Source: Prevotella sp.
GTDB taxonomy: Bacteria > Bacteroidota > Bacteroidia > Bacteroidales > Bacteroidaceae
NCBI GenBank assembly: GCA_017471245.1
Contig: JAFUVB010000095.1
Coordinates: 1 to 40,153 of the forward strand
Length of the DNA stretch: 40,153 bases
Direction: 5' to 3'
Part shown: piece after piece, positions 16,229-25,164 of the stretch
Layout: each line of letters begins with the position of its first letter
How positions within the stretch are numbered: position 1 is the stretch's first letter
Translations under genes and position numbers: made by a program
The notes under the pieces: generated by a model
What the model saw: only the letters and a program-made list of their open reading frames with translations
Databases searched by the model: none
What the model was told of the DNA's origin: nothing

Positions 16229-17749
16229 CTAAAGAGCTCGCTCTGTTTTCTGCTCGAAGCAGAAACTTCGTGTTCCTGTGGCGTGGAACCCATAGGAATC
16301 GGAGGCTTCTACTTCAACGACGTGTGCACCGCGGCGACAATGGAGGGGCATTTCCAGCGTCCACAGCTGGTGCGACTCTCTGTTGCGCAGGGGGTTCATC
16401 TTGTTGAAGGGCGTGGGGAATATTTTCTGTAGGTTCTGCTCGCGCGCCCTCGCCACGTTGGGATCCACCATTCTGTTCTTGCTGCATGGCATCCATTCCC
16501 CGTTGTCTATCCTGCAACGCACCTGGGTGCTGTCGCAGCCACCGTATATGGTCAGCATGAGCGTGGCAGGCGGAATGTGTTTGAGGTCGCGCAGGTGGGT
16601 GTCGAGGGTGTCGATGCCCGTAACGTGGATGGTCATCTGTCGGCGCGCGTCTTGTCCGATGGCTTTGCACCGGATTTGGTAGGAGGTGTTGCTGAATTCT
16701 ACGACGAAATAGTTTCTCGGCGTTCCTTCCTGCTGAAGTGCGGCGGGGATGCCGTCGCTATCCTTTTCGCCGACCCACCAGAAACCGCAGGAAGCTCCGG
16801 CTCCCAATTCGTGAACAGTCACGCCGTCGCCCTGTTGGAAGAAGCGCCCCACTTGATGCAGATGGCCTGTGATGGCAAGCACATGTCCTCTTCCTTTCAA
16901 CAGATCAAGCAAATCGTGTCTGTTCTTGGTAAAGGCAAAGGGGATGTGCATGCTGAGAACGATGAGGCGGTCTTGCGGAACGTGCTTCAGGTCTTGGCGC
17001 ACGAAATTCAGTTGGCGCTCTGAGAAGAAGCCCTCGTAGGCCCGCGGCCCTTTCCCGTATACATTATTTAATATGATGAAATGCACCTTCCCCTCGTTGA
17101 AGGCGTACATGTCGGAACCGAACACCTCGCCGTAGGAGCGATACTGGCGCCAGCGCACACTGTCTACATCCCGGTCGTGATTGCCGAGAACCGTCCATGT
17201 GGGAGCCGGCAGCTGCTCCATCAGTGCGTGCAGGTCTTGGTAAAGGGAGAGGTTGTTGTTGACCAGGTCTCCCAAAAAGAGGTTGACCGTTGCGCCAGAA
17301 CTCTTGAGCAGCTCGGGCCACAGGGTGCGGGTGGCATAGTCGAGCTCCTGATAGTTGCCCACCTGCACGTCGCCAATGGCATTGAGCAGGAATCTGTTGT
17401 TTGTCTTTTTCCGTTGCATGGGGAAATCGACGGTTGTGTCTATGGCTTGCGTTTCCCCCAAATAAGAGAAATTCGAATTCACCACCTTGCTTCCTGTCAG
17501 TGTATAGTCGGCCGGAAGTATCGGCATGACAGAGCTTCCGGGTGTGGCAGGCAGCTGATAGCGCCCATGTTTATCGGTGACGACGATGGTGTCGCCGTTT
17601 GAAATGAGCACTCCCCGCAGGCGTTTCTCGCCATGGTCGAGTTTTCCGTTTCTGTTGCTGTCGAGGAAGACAACGCCTGTTACGTTAGCGGAAAAGACTT
17701 GTGAGGCGAATAACAGTAATGATGACAGGATAAGACAATTTTTTTTCAT
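16229..17749 (-). CDS. Secreted calcineurin-like metallophosphoesterase
   Basis: A 506-residue exported enzyme. The signal peptide ends near residue 20 (LFASQVFSA). An SdrD-B-like/carboxypeptidase-like beta domain (about 21-115, with DSNRNGKLDHGEKRLRG) comes first. The metallophosphatase core (about 120-330) has GDVQVG, FLGDLVNN, GNHDRD, MHIPF and TGHLH, which together supply the two-metal site. The first motif has glutamine where the textbook enzyme has histidine, a change common in secreted members. A beta-rich C-terminal domain follows. The substrate is unknown; phosphodiesters or phosphomonoesters at the cell surface are likely. A strong hairpin separates it from the gene upstream, so it may be transcribed on its own. 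Confidence 0.9.
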   Translation of the reverse strand: MKKNCLILSSLLLFASQVFSANVTGVVFLDSNRNGKLDHGEKRLRGVLISNGDTIVVTDKHGRYQLPATPGSSVMPILPADYTLTGSKVVNSNFSYLGETQAIDTTVDFPMQRKKTNNRFLLNAIGDVQVGNYQELDYATRTLWPELLKSSGATVNLFLGDLVNNNLSLYQDLHALMEQLPAPTWTVLGNHDRDVDSVRWRQYRSYGEVFGSDMYAFNEGKVHFIILNNVYGKGPRAYEGFFSERQLNFVRQDLKHVPQDRLIVLSMHIPFAFTKNRHDLLDLLKGRGHVLAITGHLHQVGRFFQQGDGVTVHELGAGASCGFWWVGEKDSDGIPAALQQEGTPRNYFVVEFSNTSYQIRCKAIGQDARRQMTIHVTGIDTLDTHLRDLKHIPPATLMLTIYGGCDSTQVRCRIDNGEWMPCSKNRMVDPNVARAREQNLQKIFPTPFNKMNPLRNRESHQLWTLEMPLHCRRGAHVVEVEASDSYGFHATGTRSFCFEQKTERAL

Positions 17750-17814
17750 GGCGGCAGAACATCTTTTATTATGTATGCATCGGAGATAGCCCGTCGGACA
17801 TAGCGGGCAAAAAG

Positions 17815-17863
17815 CATAGTCTTCAGGAAGCGCCTGAAAGGCTGTTCTTCGCTGAAGACTATG
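17815..17863 (-). terminator. Hairpin terminator at the end of locus B's propeller gene
   Basis: On the minus strand, CATAGTCTTCAG and its exact 12-base inverse pair around a 25-base loop, and the stem is followed by CTTTTTG. It lies 14 bases past the stop of the propeller gene and before the metallophosphatase start. Confidence 0.7.
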
Positions 17864-17876
17864 TGGGTTAAAGGTT

Positions 17877-19574
17877 TTATTTCTTCAGAATCTTCTGTGT
17901 GCTAACCTTACCGTTGCTGTCGACGCTGCGCTTGATATATACGCCCTTGGCAGGTGTGGCTACGCGTACACCAGAAAGATTGTAGTAGGTTTCTCCGGCA
18001 ACAGCATTGTTGACAACGTTCTTGATGCCTGTCGGGTCGGCATAATCATACTTGAACAGATGAATCTTGTTGCTCTTGTCAGTGTATGTGATATAGCCAA
18101 TGCCGTTAGCGGCAAAGTCGATGTTGACATCAGCAGCATCAGAGGCCAAAAGTTCTGGAGTGGTCCACTGATTGGTGTTAGGATCAAGATACATGACATA
18201 GAGTTTCTGCTGATCGCTGTAGTGATTATAAGCAACAAATATGGTGCCTTCTGGATCAATCGCCACATCAAGGGAAATATGACTCTCAAAGCCTTCATCA
18301 ATACCGAGGGGCAGCGTGTTTCCGCCAACGGTGTTCCATGTCTTGGCATCAGCATCGTATTTCTTCAGGCGAACCTGATAAATCTTGGTTGTATTAGGAG
18401 CATCGTCTCCCGTCCATGCATAGATTGTTCCGTCGGGGGCTACCGTTGTTCCAAATGAACCTTGGGCGATACTGGTCTGCGTGGCACCTGTCTCAAGGAA
18501 GTTTGTTGCTAACGATTCCCAGTTGCCGTTCTCGTACTTGAAGATGTTATGACCGTAGTTGACACCATCAACAGCGCCACGGTTAACAGAAATCAAGGTG
18601 GCAATGTTTCCATTACTGCTCATCTTGGTCATATATACTCCTTGTCCAGATGGCAACAAAGATGATTCTCCGGTTGTCCAGGCAGAGCCATTCCAAGTAG
18701 CGACACCCATTGTACGGCGGGCAATCTCGCCACTGGCACTGTTATTAATGAGATCAATTGCCAGTCCGTTGCCTACTGCTGCCAACCCTACATACTGAGC
18801 CTGCACCTTGAAGAAGCCCTGATCACCAATAAGGCTCCAAGCGCTGCCGTCGAACTTCATCACTGAAAGTGCGCCTTTCAAAGAAGATGCATCTTGATCG
18901 CCGAAAGCAACGTAGGGCGTTCCGTTGGTTGCAATGTCGAAATCAAAATGCGAACCATTGACAATAGGCGAGAAGGTGGCTGGTCCAACCTGCTTCCAAG
19001 CGCCGTCCTCAAATTTGGCAACACTCAGTTTGTTGTCTACGCCACGCGCACCGTAGGCAACATACGGAGCATTGTCATTGGGATTCACTGCCAATACGGC
19101 ACCGGAATAAACACCTGTAAGTCCCTCAACGCCCGACAGTGCTGCTGCATCCAATGTCGCCATCTCTTTCCAGCCTTTCGCAGACAGTTCCGTCACATTG
19201 ATGGTGTAGCGGATGTTCTGTGACTTGTTGCTGTTGCTGACGGTGTAGTCAACAGGATCTTCGAAGTCATTCTTCGTCACCTGACTGGTCTGTGCTGTTC
19301 CGTCCACCGAAACGGTGTTGCCGCTGTTCACGGTGAAACGGGCTACGAGTTTTGACTTATCCACATTGGCAGGCATGGCGATGTTGATTTCGTAAGTGGT
19401 TGTTCCGTTTACGAACGCGGGAATCTCTGCCACATAGTCACTGGTAAGACCGGCATTGTCTTCCATATAGAAACCAAACGACAATAGTCTGGCATCCTCG
19501 GCAACTGCCGAAACGGTAAATGCGAACATTGCCACGATTACCATTGCAAACTTCTTAAGTAAAAATTTTCCCAT
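17877..19574 (-). CDS. Secreted propeller-like protein with a Prevotella-type C-terminal tail
   Basis: A 565-residue exported protein with a signal peptide to about residue 25. Residues about 27-130 form a beta-sandwich-like region (VSVDGTAQTSQVTKNDF; the YTINV end recalls repeats of surface proteins). From about 140 to 500, short repeated units recur, each with a 'kFdgsaW..vG' pattern (DGAWKQVGPATFS, DGSAWSLIGDQGF, NGSAWTTGESSLL) and a following 'APDGTIY.a' strand, suggesting a beta-propeller. The last about 50 residues (YYNLSGVRVATPAKGVYIKR, then KILKK) match the tail commonly found on exported Prevotella proteins. No catalytic motif is recognised. It probably binds or displays something at the surface for the SusC/SusD pair upstream. 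Confidence 0.75.
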   Translation of the reverse strand: MGKFLLKKFAMVIVAMFAFTVSAVAEDARLLSFGFYMEDNAGLTSDYVAEIPAFVNGTTTYEINIAMPANVDKSKLVARFTVNSGNTVSVDGTAQTSQVTKNDFEDPVDYTVSNSNKSQNIRYTINVTELSAKGWKEMATLDAAALSGVEGLTGVYSGAVLAVNPNDNAPYVAYGARGVDNKLSVAKFEDGAWKQVGPATFSPIVNGSHFDFDIATNGTPYVAFGDQDASSLKGALSVMKFDGSAWSLIGDQGFFKVQAQYVGLAAVGNGLAIDLINNSASGEIARRTMGVATWNGSAWTTGESSLLPSGQGVYMTKMSSNGNIATLISVNRGAVDGVNYGHNIFKYENGNWESLATNFLETGATQTSIAQGSFGTTVAPDGTIYAWTGDDAPNTTKIYQVRLKKYDADAKTWNTVGGNTLPLGIDEGFESHISLDVAIDPEGTIFVAYNHYSDQQKLYVMYLDPNTNQWTTPELLASDAADVNIDFAANGIGYITYTDKSNKIHLFKYDYADPTGIKNVVNNAVAGETYYNLSGVRVATPAKGVYIKRSVDSNGKVSTQKILKK

Positions 19575-19641
19575 AATACACTCTTTTAATGATTAATAAA
19601 TATATAATACAAATCTCAATTTCACTCTAAACCCATTCACA

Positions 19642-19662
19642 CCCTCCCCAAGGGGAGAGGGG
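19642..19662 (-). terminator. GC-rich palindrome between the DUF4843-like and propeller genes
   Basis: CCCTCCCC is followed after AA by GGGGAGAGG, a compact GC-rich inverted repeat 12 bases past the stop of the lipoprotein gene on the minus strand. There is no long T-tract. It could attenuate transcription into the propeller gene or be a small dispersed repeat. Confidence 0.4.
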
Positions 19663-19674
19663 GCGTGGGACTTC

Positions 19675-20136
19675 TCAATTGTTTCTTTTCTCTATGACAA
19701 CCTGACTCTGCACGTGGTCGGGACCGGGGAATCCCAGGTTGAAGCCCTTGCTGTTGCCAGTGAGTCGGATGGTTACCGTATTGTCTTTTTCTGGATTCAC
19801 GGCATGTTGCAGCCATCTGATACGGATGGGCATGTCGTTGATGCCGGGCAGGAACACCAGCGGGTTGGCGGTAGTCACTATCTTATAGTCAACATCCTCC
19901 TGCAGACCATCGCCCACGATTATCTCGTATGACACCTCTAAGCTGTCGGTGATGGGGCGTGAGCTGACATAGACAGAATAAGCGTTGGTGTTTCTCACGT
20001 TAGACAATACTACTGTGCGTGCCTCTCCCGTACTGGTTGAGATGCGCACGAAAGGCTCGTCGAAGAAAACACTCTCTTCCTGGTCGCAGCTGTAAAGCAC
20101 GCCCATCAAGAATAGGATATATAATAACTTCTTCAT
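19675..20136 (-). CDS. DUF4843-like surface lipoprotein (locus B)
   Basis: A 153-residue lipoprotein: MKKLLYILFLMGVLYSC gives a lipobox with the cysteine at residue 17. The mature part is beta-rich with a YSVYVSSRPITDSLEVSYEI strand pattern and VDYKIVTTANPLVFLPG, typical of DUF4843/DUF1735-type immunoglobulin-like proteins encoded after susD. It starts 3 bases after the susD stop, so it belongs to the same operon. It likely sits on the cell surface next to SusD and helps ligand binding. The exact family is moderately certain. Confidence 0.7.
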   Translation of the reverse strand: MKKLLYILFLMGVLYSCDQEESVFFDEPFVRISTSTGEARTVVLSNVRNTNAYSVYVSSRPITDSLEVSYEIIVGDGLQEDVDYKIVTTANPLVFLPGINDMPIRIRWLQHAVNPEKDNTVTIRLTGNSKGFNLGFPGPDHVQSQVVIEKRNN

Positions 20137-20139
20137 CTT

Positions 20140-21597
20140 TTATTCGTTTATTACATTCGTATTATAATTTCCACTGTTGACCGTGGGATTGGGCTGCATG
20201 CTGGTGTTGGCATACAATTCATCCTGTGGTATGGGCAGTACGAAATAGTCGCTGGGATAAGCGATGAACTTAGCCGTAGAGGTGGTCTTGCTTTCACGCA
20301 CCAGGTTTTGTTTCCAACGGGTAATGTCGAAAAAGTTATGCCCCTCGAAACAGAGTTCTTTCACGCGCTCAAGTCTTATCAAATCGATGAGCGATGTGTC
20401 GGAATATGAATTCAACACAGCATCTGCCTTGGCTGTTCCAACGGCACGTTCAATGATGGCCTTGACATAGTTGCGGGCTTCGCTATAGTTGCGCAGGTTC
20501 CAAGCGGCTTCGGCGGCATTCAGGTATTCCTCCGACAAGCGGAAGATGAACGGATCGTCGCGCTTAGGCTCTTCTCCGGGAACCTTTGAAGCAGAATATT
20601 TCATGCAACGCTTGGAACCTGCGCTGTTTCGCAACAGTTTCAACCTCAGGTCGTCTCTGTCGAAGAGCGACAAAAGCGTGTCGGCAGGTTCACAAGTGTT
20701 TTCATAAAATGACTTCAGATAGCCGGACATCTCAACGCCCGAAAGCCGGAAGATGGCCTCTCCCTGCGTGGACAGATCATCAAACATCTTCAGGTAGGTA
20801 TCGCCTTGTGCCAACTGTTGGCTGCCAATAGCCTGCTTGGCATATTTCAAGGCATTCTCCCAGTCTTCCATATACAGGTAAACGCGCGAGAACATGCAGT
20901 TGACTGCCTGCAAAGAAGCATAGTGGTAATCATCCGCCACATTGTCGGTGAGCAGTGTGGATGCTTGTTCGAGGTCGGCCAACACCTGTTTGTAAACATC
21001 ACTGACGGATGAGCGTGAAGGAGTGTCGTTGGCACCTGCTGCGCGCAGCAATATCGGAACTCCCAAATGAGAAGCATCGGCTGTGTAGTTGTATGGCTGG
21101 GCGTATGCGCGGCACTGGTCGAAATGGCACATAGCCCGTATCAGCAGTGCCTGTCCCAGATAGTTGTTGCATGCCTTTTCATACGTTGGATAATCCTTAA
21201 TGACCGATGGCGCATATTCTATGATATTGTTGGCATTAGCCTGAGCCACATAGATCTTTCGCCAGATGTAGCCCACGGCTCCTGTTATCTGACTCTCGTC
21301 GGATGTGAAGTTATACTGAGCCACCATGTCTCCGCTGGATGCTGCCGATGGGAACGAAACCATATTGCCTGCCACGTCGCCGTATTTAGTGAACTCATTG
21401 TCAACGTAGAGATACATCTTATTATATGTTCCCACCATGGCGGCATGCAGACCCTGAGGGTCGGAGAGAAACGAGGGTATCGTTGCCTTTCCCTTCACGT
21501 CAACTTCCAGAAAGTCACTGCATCCTGTAAGCACAAGAGCAGCTGAACATATCAAAAGGCAATGTATATTCTTGACTATTTTCATCTTCATGATCAT
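20140..21597 (-). CDS. SusD/RagB-family surface lipoprotein (locus B)
   Basis: A 485-residue lipoprotein with lipobox LTGC (CSDFLEVDVKG) and the usual SusD layout: an N-terminal helical TPR-like scaffold (RKIYVAQANANNIIEYAP, LGQALLIRAMCHFDQCRAYA) and a C-terminal region with FRLSEEYLNAAEAAWN, LIRLERVKELCFEGHNFFDI and PIPQDELYANTSMQPNP. It binds substrate at the outer face and acts as a lid on the SusC channel. The gene lies 17 bases downstream of susC. Several in-frame ATGs occur in the first five codons, so the exact start is uncertain by up to 4 residues. Confidence 0.95.
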   Translation of the reverse strand: MIMKMKIVKNIHCLLICSAALVLTGCSDFLEVDVKGKATIPSFLSDPQGLHAAMVGTYNKMYLYVDNEFTKYGDVAGNMVSFPSAASSGDMVAQYNFTSDESQITGAVGYIWRKIYVAQANANNIIEYAPSVIKDYPTYEKACNNYLGQALLIRAMCHFDQCRAYAQPYNYTADASHLGVPILLRAAGANDTPSRSSVSDVYKQVLADLEQASTLLTDNVADDYHYASLQAVNCMFSRVYLYMEDWENALKYAKQAIGSQQLAQGDTYLKMFDDLSTQGEAIFRLSGVEMSGYLKSFYENTCEPADTLLSLFDRDDLRLKLLRNSAGSKRCMKYSASKVPGEEPKRDDPFIFRLSEEYLNAAEAAWNLRNYSEARNYVKAIIERAVGTAKADAVLNSYSDTSLIDLIRLERVKELCFEGHNFFDITRWKQNLVRESKTTSTAKFIAYPSDYFVLPIPQDELYANTSMQPNPTVNSGNYNTNVINE

Positions 21598-21614
21598 CTT
21601 AGATAAATACTTAA

Positions 21615-24600
21615 TTAGAAACCTACGTTTACTGAGAGTGAGATGGTGCGCTCGGCGGGATAACCGCTCATGCTTGTCTTATAGGAGTTATGGTCAGATC
21701 CTGAATGAGGGGAATAGGCCAACAGGTTGTTGCCGATGAGCGACAACACGCAGCTGTTCACTCCCACAGGACGAATCCAGCTGTTGGGCATCTTGTAGGA
21801 GAGCACCATGTTCTGCAAGCGAATCAATGTCTTGTTATAAAGGAAGCGGGTGCTGTTCATGATGGATTGCGTGCTCACTCCCCATATCGGTTTCGGATTC
21901 GATGCTATGTCACCTTGCTGTTGCCAGCGATCCATCTGGTCGACAGCCTGGTTTTCTGACGCTGAATAAAGACCGTCGGAAAACATGGCGCGCCCGAAAC
22001 TGCTGAACCCATAGCCTCCAAACTGGTAGTTCAGCAGGAAACGCAATGTGAATCCCTTGTATGAAAGGGTATTGGTAACGCCACCCGTCACATCGGGATG
22101 ACTGTTCTTTCCCGCCACCCGCTCATCAGTGCTATACGTCTTCGTCACATTTCCATTCTTGTCATACCACATCGGCCTGCCGTCGTAAGGATCCACGCCA
22201 GCCCATCTTACGAGGAAATACGTGCTTACATCGTAGCCTTCAATATAAGAATAGGTGCCGAAGTTCTTCTGTATGCCGTTATATAGTTTCAACAGGATGT
22301 TGGTATTGTGCGAGAGATTAAGCTCTGTCTCCCATCGGAAGCCGTCGGGCTTGTCGCTGACGAAATTCTTTGTCGTGACGGTAAGGTCGAAACCGCGGTT
22401 GCGCAGCTCGCCGACATTGCGATATACTTTGGTGTCGCCGGTGGTTCTTGAAACATCCAAGTTGCTCAGAAGGTTCTTTGTGTGGTGGTTATACCAGTCG
22501 AAATCAATGTCAAGGCGCCCGAACAGCTCCACACGGATGCCGAGATTCGTCTTATAGGTGGTTTCCCAGCTCAGTGTATGGTTGGGCGTTCCACTCTGAA
22601 CACCGCCGTTCTCACCATTGTAAGCGTAGCTGCTGCCGTAGGCATAGAGTCCCAAAGCCTCCTGAGAGCCAAGGCGCGAGTTTCCGTTAGCGCCGTAGCT
22701 GCCCTTTAGCTTGAGCACCGTGATCCATGGAATCTTGAAGAATTTTTCATTATGCACATTCCACGACAAGCCCACCGACGCGAAATCTGCCCAACGCACA
22801 TCGCTGCCGAACTGTGAGTTTCCGTCGCGGCGGGCATTGGCGGTGAGATAATAACGGTGGTCGAAGGAATAGCTTAATTGACCTAAGAACGATTCTTTGC
22901 GCGAAAGGCTGCTGCTGTTGCTTCCGTATCGGCTGTCGGCATAACTCACATCTTGGATATAGTCATTAATGAAGCCTGAACCGGTGGCTCCCACAATGGT
23001 GTAATCACGTGAACCAGCTTCGAAACCGGCGAGTGCACCTATGGTGTGAAGCCCGAAGGTGCGGTTGAAGTTCAGCCGGTGAATGGTGTTCCAGTTGGTG
23101 ATGTTTGCCGTCTGTCGGGATGAATAGCCTTCCTGTCCGATAACGGATGTTCCGCTCCAGTTCTTCTGTGATGAATACATTTGTTCCAGATTGCTTTGGA
23201 AGTCGATGCCGAACTGTCCGGTATACGACAATCCCTTCATGATGTCGTATTTCAGCGAGAAGTTCGCATTCACATACAATGCCTTCTGTTTGTTCTCATT
23301 CTGTTCGCGCTCAGCCACTGAATTGAAGAATTTCTGATCCTTGAACACAGGATTTCCATCGCTGTCAACCCCGCTCACATAGCGGTTGTACAGCCGCAGT
23401 GTGCCGTCAGGATAGTAGGGGGAATAGATGGGCAGGTTCTCGTAGTAGTCGCGCCCCATGTTGAAAAGGTCGTTCAGGTTGTAGGATGCCGAGAGGATGG
23501 TGTTCAGCTTTATTTTCTTGTTAACCTGGAAACCAAGGTTCGACCTTAAGGAGAAACGCTGTTGCTCGTTGCCGATGATGGTCGACTGGTTTTGGTAATA
23601 TGACCCCGAAAGATAATACTCTGCCTTGGCGGAGCCTCCGTTCACGGCAACGCTCCCCTGGAAGGTGTGGCCGGTATCATAGAACACCTTGCTCCAGTCG
23701 GTATCTGTGGTGGAATACTGGTTGAGCTCATTGTCCTGATAGGGAAAGGCATTCATGTCGAGACCGGCATTCTGATAGGCTTCCTTGGCGAGTTCCATGA
23801 ACTGCGCGGCATTGAGCACCTTCGGTGCCGTAGACCTGTCGATGTTTGCAACGCCATACTCCACGTTAATGCTCACGTTCACCTTTCCCTCGCGGCCTTT
23901 CTTTGTGGTGACCAATACCACGCCGTTGCCTCCGTCGGCACCATAGATGGATGTCGCCGTGGCATCCTTCAGCACGGTGATGCTCTCTATGTCATCGGGA
24001 TTGAGAAACGACAGCGGGCTGATGGTGTAGTTCTGTCCGGGCATCTGGTTTGTATGTCCGCCGGTGAACATCGGCACGCCGTCGATCACCCATAGCGGCT
24101 CGCTGCTTGCCGAGAGAGAGCCGTCGCCTCTCACCCTGACGTTGAAGCGGGGACGGGAATTGTCGGGAGAGTCGCTGTTGATGTCAATCTTCACGCCCGG
24201 GATAATACCGTCGAGCATCGTGTCTAACCGCCCCTTGGGCATATTCTCCAACTGCTTGGCTCCCACCTGATAGGCAGAACCCACCAAGTCGCTGCGCTTC
24301 TGCACCGTGCCGTAGGCACCGATAATCTCCACATCCTTAATCACCGTGACATCCTCAACCATCTGCACCGTGAGCGGCTGGCTGCCCGTAACCTTCACCT
24401 CCTTCGTCTTCATTCCGAGATACGAGAAAACAAGGGTCACGGGGAAATCCGTGCTCGCGTTGAGCGAGAACTTGCCTTCGATATCGCTCACCGTGCGCAT
24501 CTCAGTGCCTTTCACCTGAATCGTAACTCCGATGAGGGCTTCACCCTGAGCGTCGGTCACTATACCCGTGATTTGCGCAGGCGCGGCATGCAGCCCCTCG

Positions 24601-24695
24601 TTCACGCCTGCAATCATTCCTCCAGCATGTGCAGTCATCGCACAAACACTCATCACGAGGAACAATAAAACTAAGCAATAGCGGTTTCTTGTCAT
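21615..24695 (-). CDS. SusC/RagA-type TonB-dependent receptor without STN domain (locus B)
   Basis: A 1026-residue receptor. The start at 24695 (or 24698) is chosen because it precedes the signal peptide TRNRYCLVLLFLVMSVCAM and because the promoter at 24719-24750 lies within any longer reading. The carboxypeptidase-like domain (about 40-110, QITGIVTDAQGEALIGVTIQ) follows directly, with no STN domain. The plug has LWVIDGVPMF and ITVLKDATATSIYGADGGNG, then the barrel, ending SVNVGF. Without STN it cannot signal to a FecR protein in the usual way, so locus B must be regulated differently from loci A and C. The substrate is unknown. Confidence 0.95.
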   Translation of the reverse strand: MTRNRYCLVLLFLVMSVCAMTAHAGGMIAGVNEGLHAAPAQITGIVTDAQGEALIGVTIQVKGTEMRTVSDIEGKFSLNASTDFPVTLVFSYLGMKTKEVKVTGSQPLTVQMVEDVTVIKDVEIIGAYGTVQKRSDLVGSAYQVGAKQLENMPKGRLDTMLDGIIPGVKIDINSDSPDNSRPRFNVRVRGDGSLSASSEPLWVIDGVPMFTGGHTNQMPGQNYTISPLSFLNPDDIESITVLKDATATSIYGADGGNGVVLVTTKKGREGKVNVSINVEYGVANIDRSTAPKVLNAAQFMELAKEAYQNAGLDMNAFPYQDNELNQYSTTDTDWSKVFYDTGHTFQGSVAVNGGSAKAEYYLSGSYYQNQSTIIGNEQQRFSLRSNLGFQVNKKIKLNTILSASYNLNDLFNMGRDYYENLPIYSPYYPDGTLRLYNRYVSGVDSDGNPVFKDQKFFNSVAEREQNENKQKALYVNANFSLKYDIMKGLSYTGQFGIDFQSNLEQMYSSQKNWSGTSVIGQEGYSSRQTANITNWNTIHRLNFNRTFGLHTIGALAGFEAGSRDYTIVGATGSGFINDYIQDVSYADSRYGSNSSSLSRKESFLGQLSYSFDHRYYLTANARRDGNSQFGSDVRWADFASVGLSWNVHNEKFFKIPWITVLKLKGSYGANGNSRLGSQEALGLYAYGSSYAYNGENGGVQSGTPNHTLSWETTYKTNLGIRVELFGRLDIDFDWYNHHTKNLLSNLDVSRTTGDTKVYRNVGELRNRGFDLTVTTKNFVSDKPDGFRWETELNLSHNTNILLKLYNGIQKNFGTYSYIEGYDVSTYFLVRWAGVDPYDGRPMWYDKNGNVTKTYSTDERVAGKNSHPDVTGGVTNTLSYKGFTLRFLLNYQFGGYGFSSFGRAMFSDGLYSASENQAVDQMDRWQQQGDIASNPKPIWGVSTQSIMNSTRFLYNKTLIRLQNMVLSYKMPNSWIRPVGVNSCVLSLIGNNLLAYSPHSGSDHNSYKTSMSGYPAERTISLSVNVGF

Positions 24696-24718
24696 CATTC
24701 TTACTTGTTTACATTTTA

Positions 24719-24750
24719 CAAAAGTAGTTAAAAAAACCATAACCACCAAA
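24719..24750 (-). promoter_or_regulatory. Bacteroidetes-type promoter of locus B
   Basis: On the minus strand TTTG (24750-24747) is followed after 20 bases by TACTTTTG (24726-24719). The transcript should start near 24712, giving a leader of only about 14 bases before the ATG at 24698/24695. Confidence 0.65.
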
Positions 24751-24827
24751 TATTTGAGCCGTTTTTTTGCTTCTGATCCACTAATACAACCCCAAATACA
24801 ACCTCTTGTTTCTGTGGTAGTTAAGAG

Positions 24828-24927
24828 TTCGCAAAAGTTTTTATATCAAAAACTGCGAGTTTTCATTGCAAAAACTGCGAGTTTTCAATTCAAAAAGCCG
24901 CTGTTTTTAAACCAAACACTGCGAGTA
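24828..24927. repeat. 100-bp dispersed repeat with AAAACTGCGAGTTTT palindromes, copy 2
   Basis: Ungapped match to 16031-16130, same orientation. It contains two full AAACTGCGAGTTTTCA units and the shared AATTCAAAAAGCCGCTGTTT block. Its position upstream of both divergent operons could make it regulatory; its presence downstream of locus B argues instead for a dispersed repeat. Confidence 0.8.
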
Positions 24928-25029
24928 ACTCGCGATAAAACTATTCAGAGACCTTATAAATACCTTTCCGAATCGGCGCAAATGGCTCTTTCCAATCAGT
25001 TTTCTGTCTTCTTGAGGAATTGTATTCTT

Positions 25030-25085
25030 AAGAAGCAAGAAGCAAGAAGCAAGAGGCAAGAAGCAAGAGGCAAGAGGCAAGAGAA
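25030..25085. repeat. Heptanucleotide tandem repeat (VNTR-like)
   Basis: Eight consecutive 7-base units of AAGAAGC or AAGAGGC, the last degenerate (AAGAGAA). It is non-coding and lies about 65 bases upstream of the -7 box of the sigma gene. Such arrays readily change unit number by slippage. Confidence 0.85.
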
Positions 25086-25150
25086 GTGATTTTTATTTAC
25101 ATTTTTCACAAATGATTCACCAAAAAGCAGGTTTTTCAATTTTTTTCTAT

Positions 25151-25158
25151 TACTTTTG
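25151..25158 (+). promoter_or_regulatory. Probable -7 box of the locus C sigma gene
   Basis: TACTTTTG matches TAnnTTTG and ends 6 bases before the ATG at 25165, so the transcript would be nearly leaderless. No well-placed TTTG is seen upstream; a T-rich stretch at 25132-25136 is the nearest candidate and its spacing is short. Confidence 0.4.
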
Positions 25159-25164
25159 CAGCGG

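Larger units (their letters stand above)
24751..25164. other. Divergent intergenic region between loci B and C
   Basis: The region separates two divergent operons. It holds copy 2 of the 100-bp repeat (24828-24927) and a heptanucleotide tandem repeat (25030-25085), and ends with the -7 box of the locus C sigma gene. A lysine/arginine/glutamine-rich open frame across the tandem repeat is an artefact of the repeat. Confidence 0.6.

Noticed and set aside
25030-25085. Possible CRISPR array
   Set aside because: Units are 7 bases, contiguous and without spacers; no cas genes are present.
24754-25089. Open frame ending in a lysine/arginine/glutamine-rich tail between loci B and C
   Set aside because: The tail is just the translation of the 7-base tandem repeat, and the front crosses the 100-bp palindromic repeat. 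No signs of a gene.
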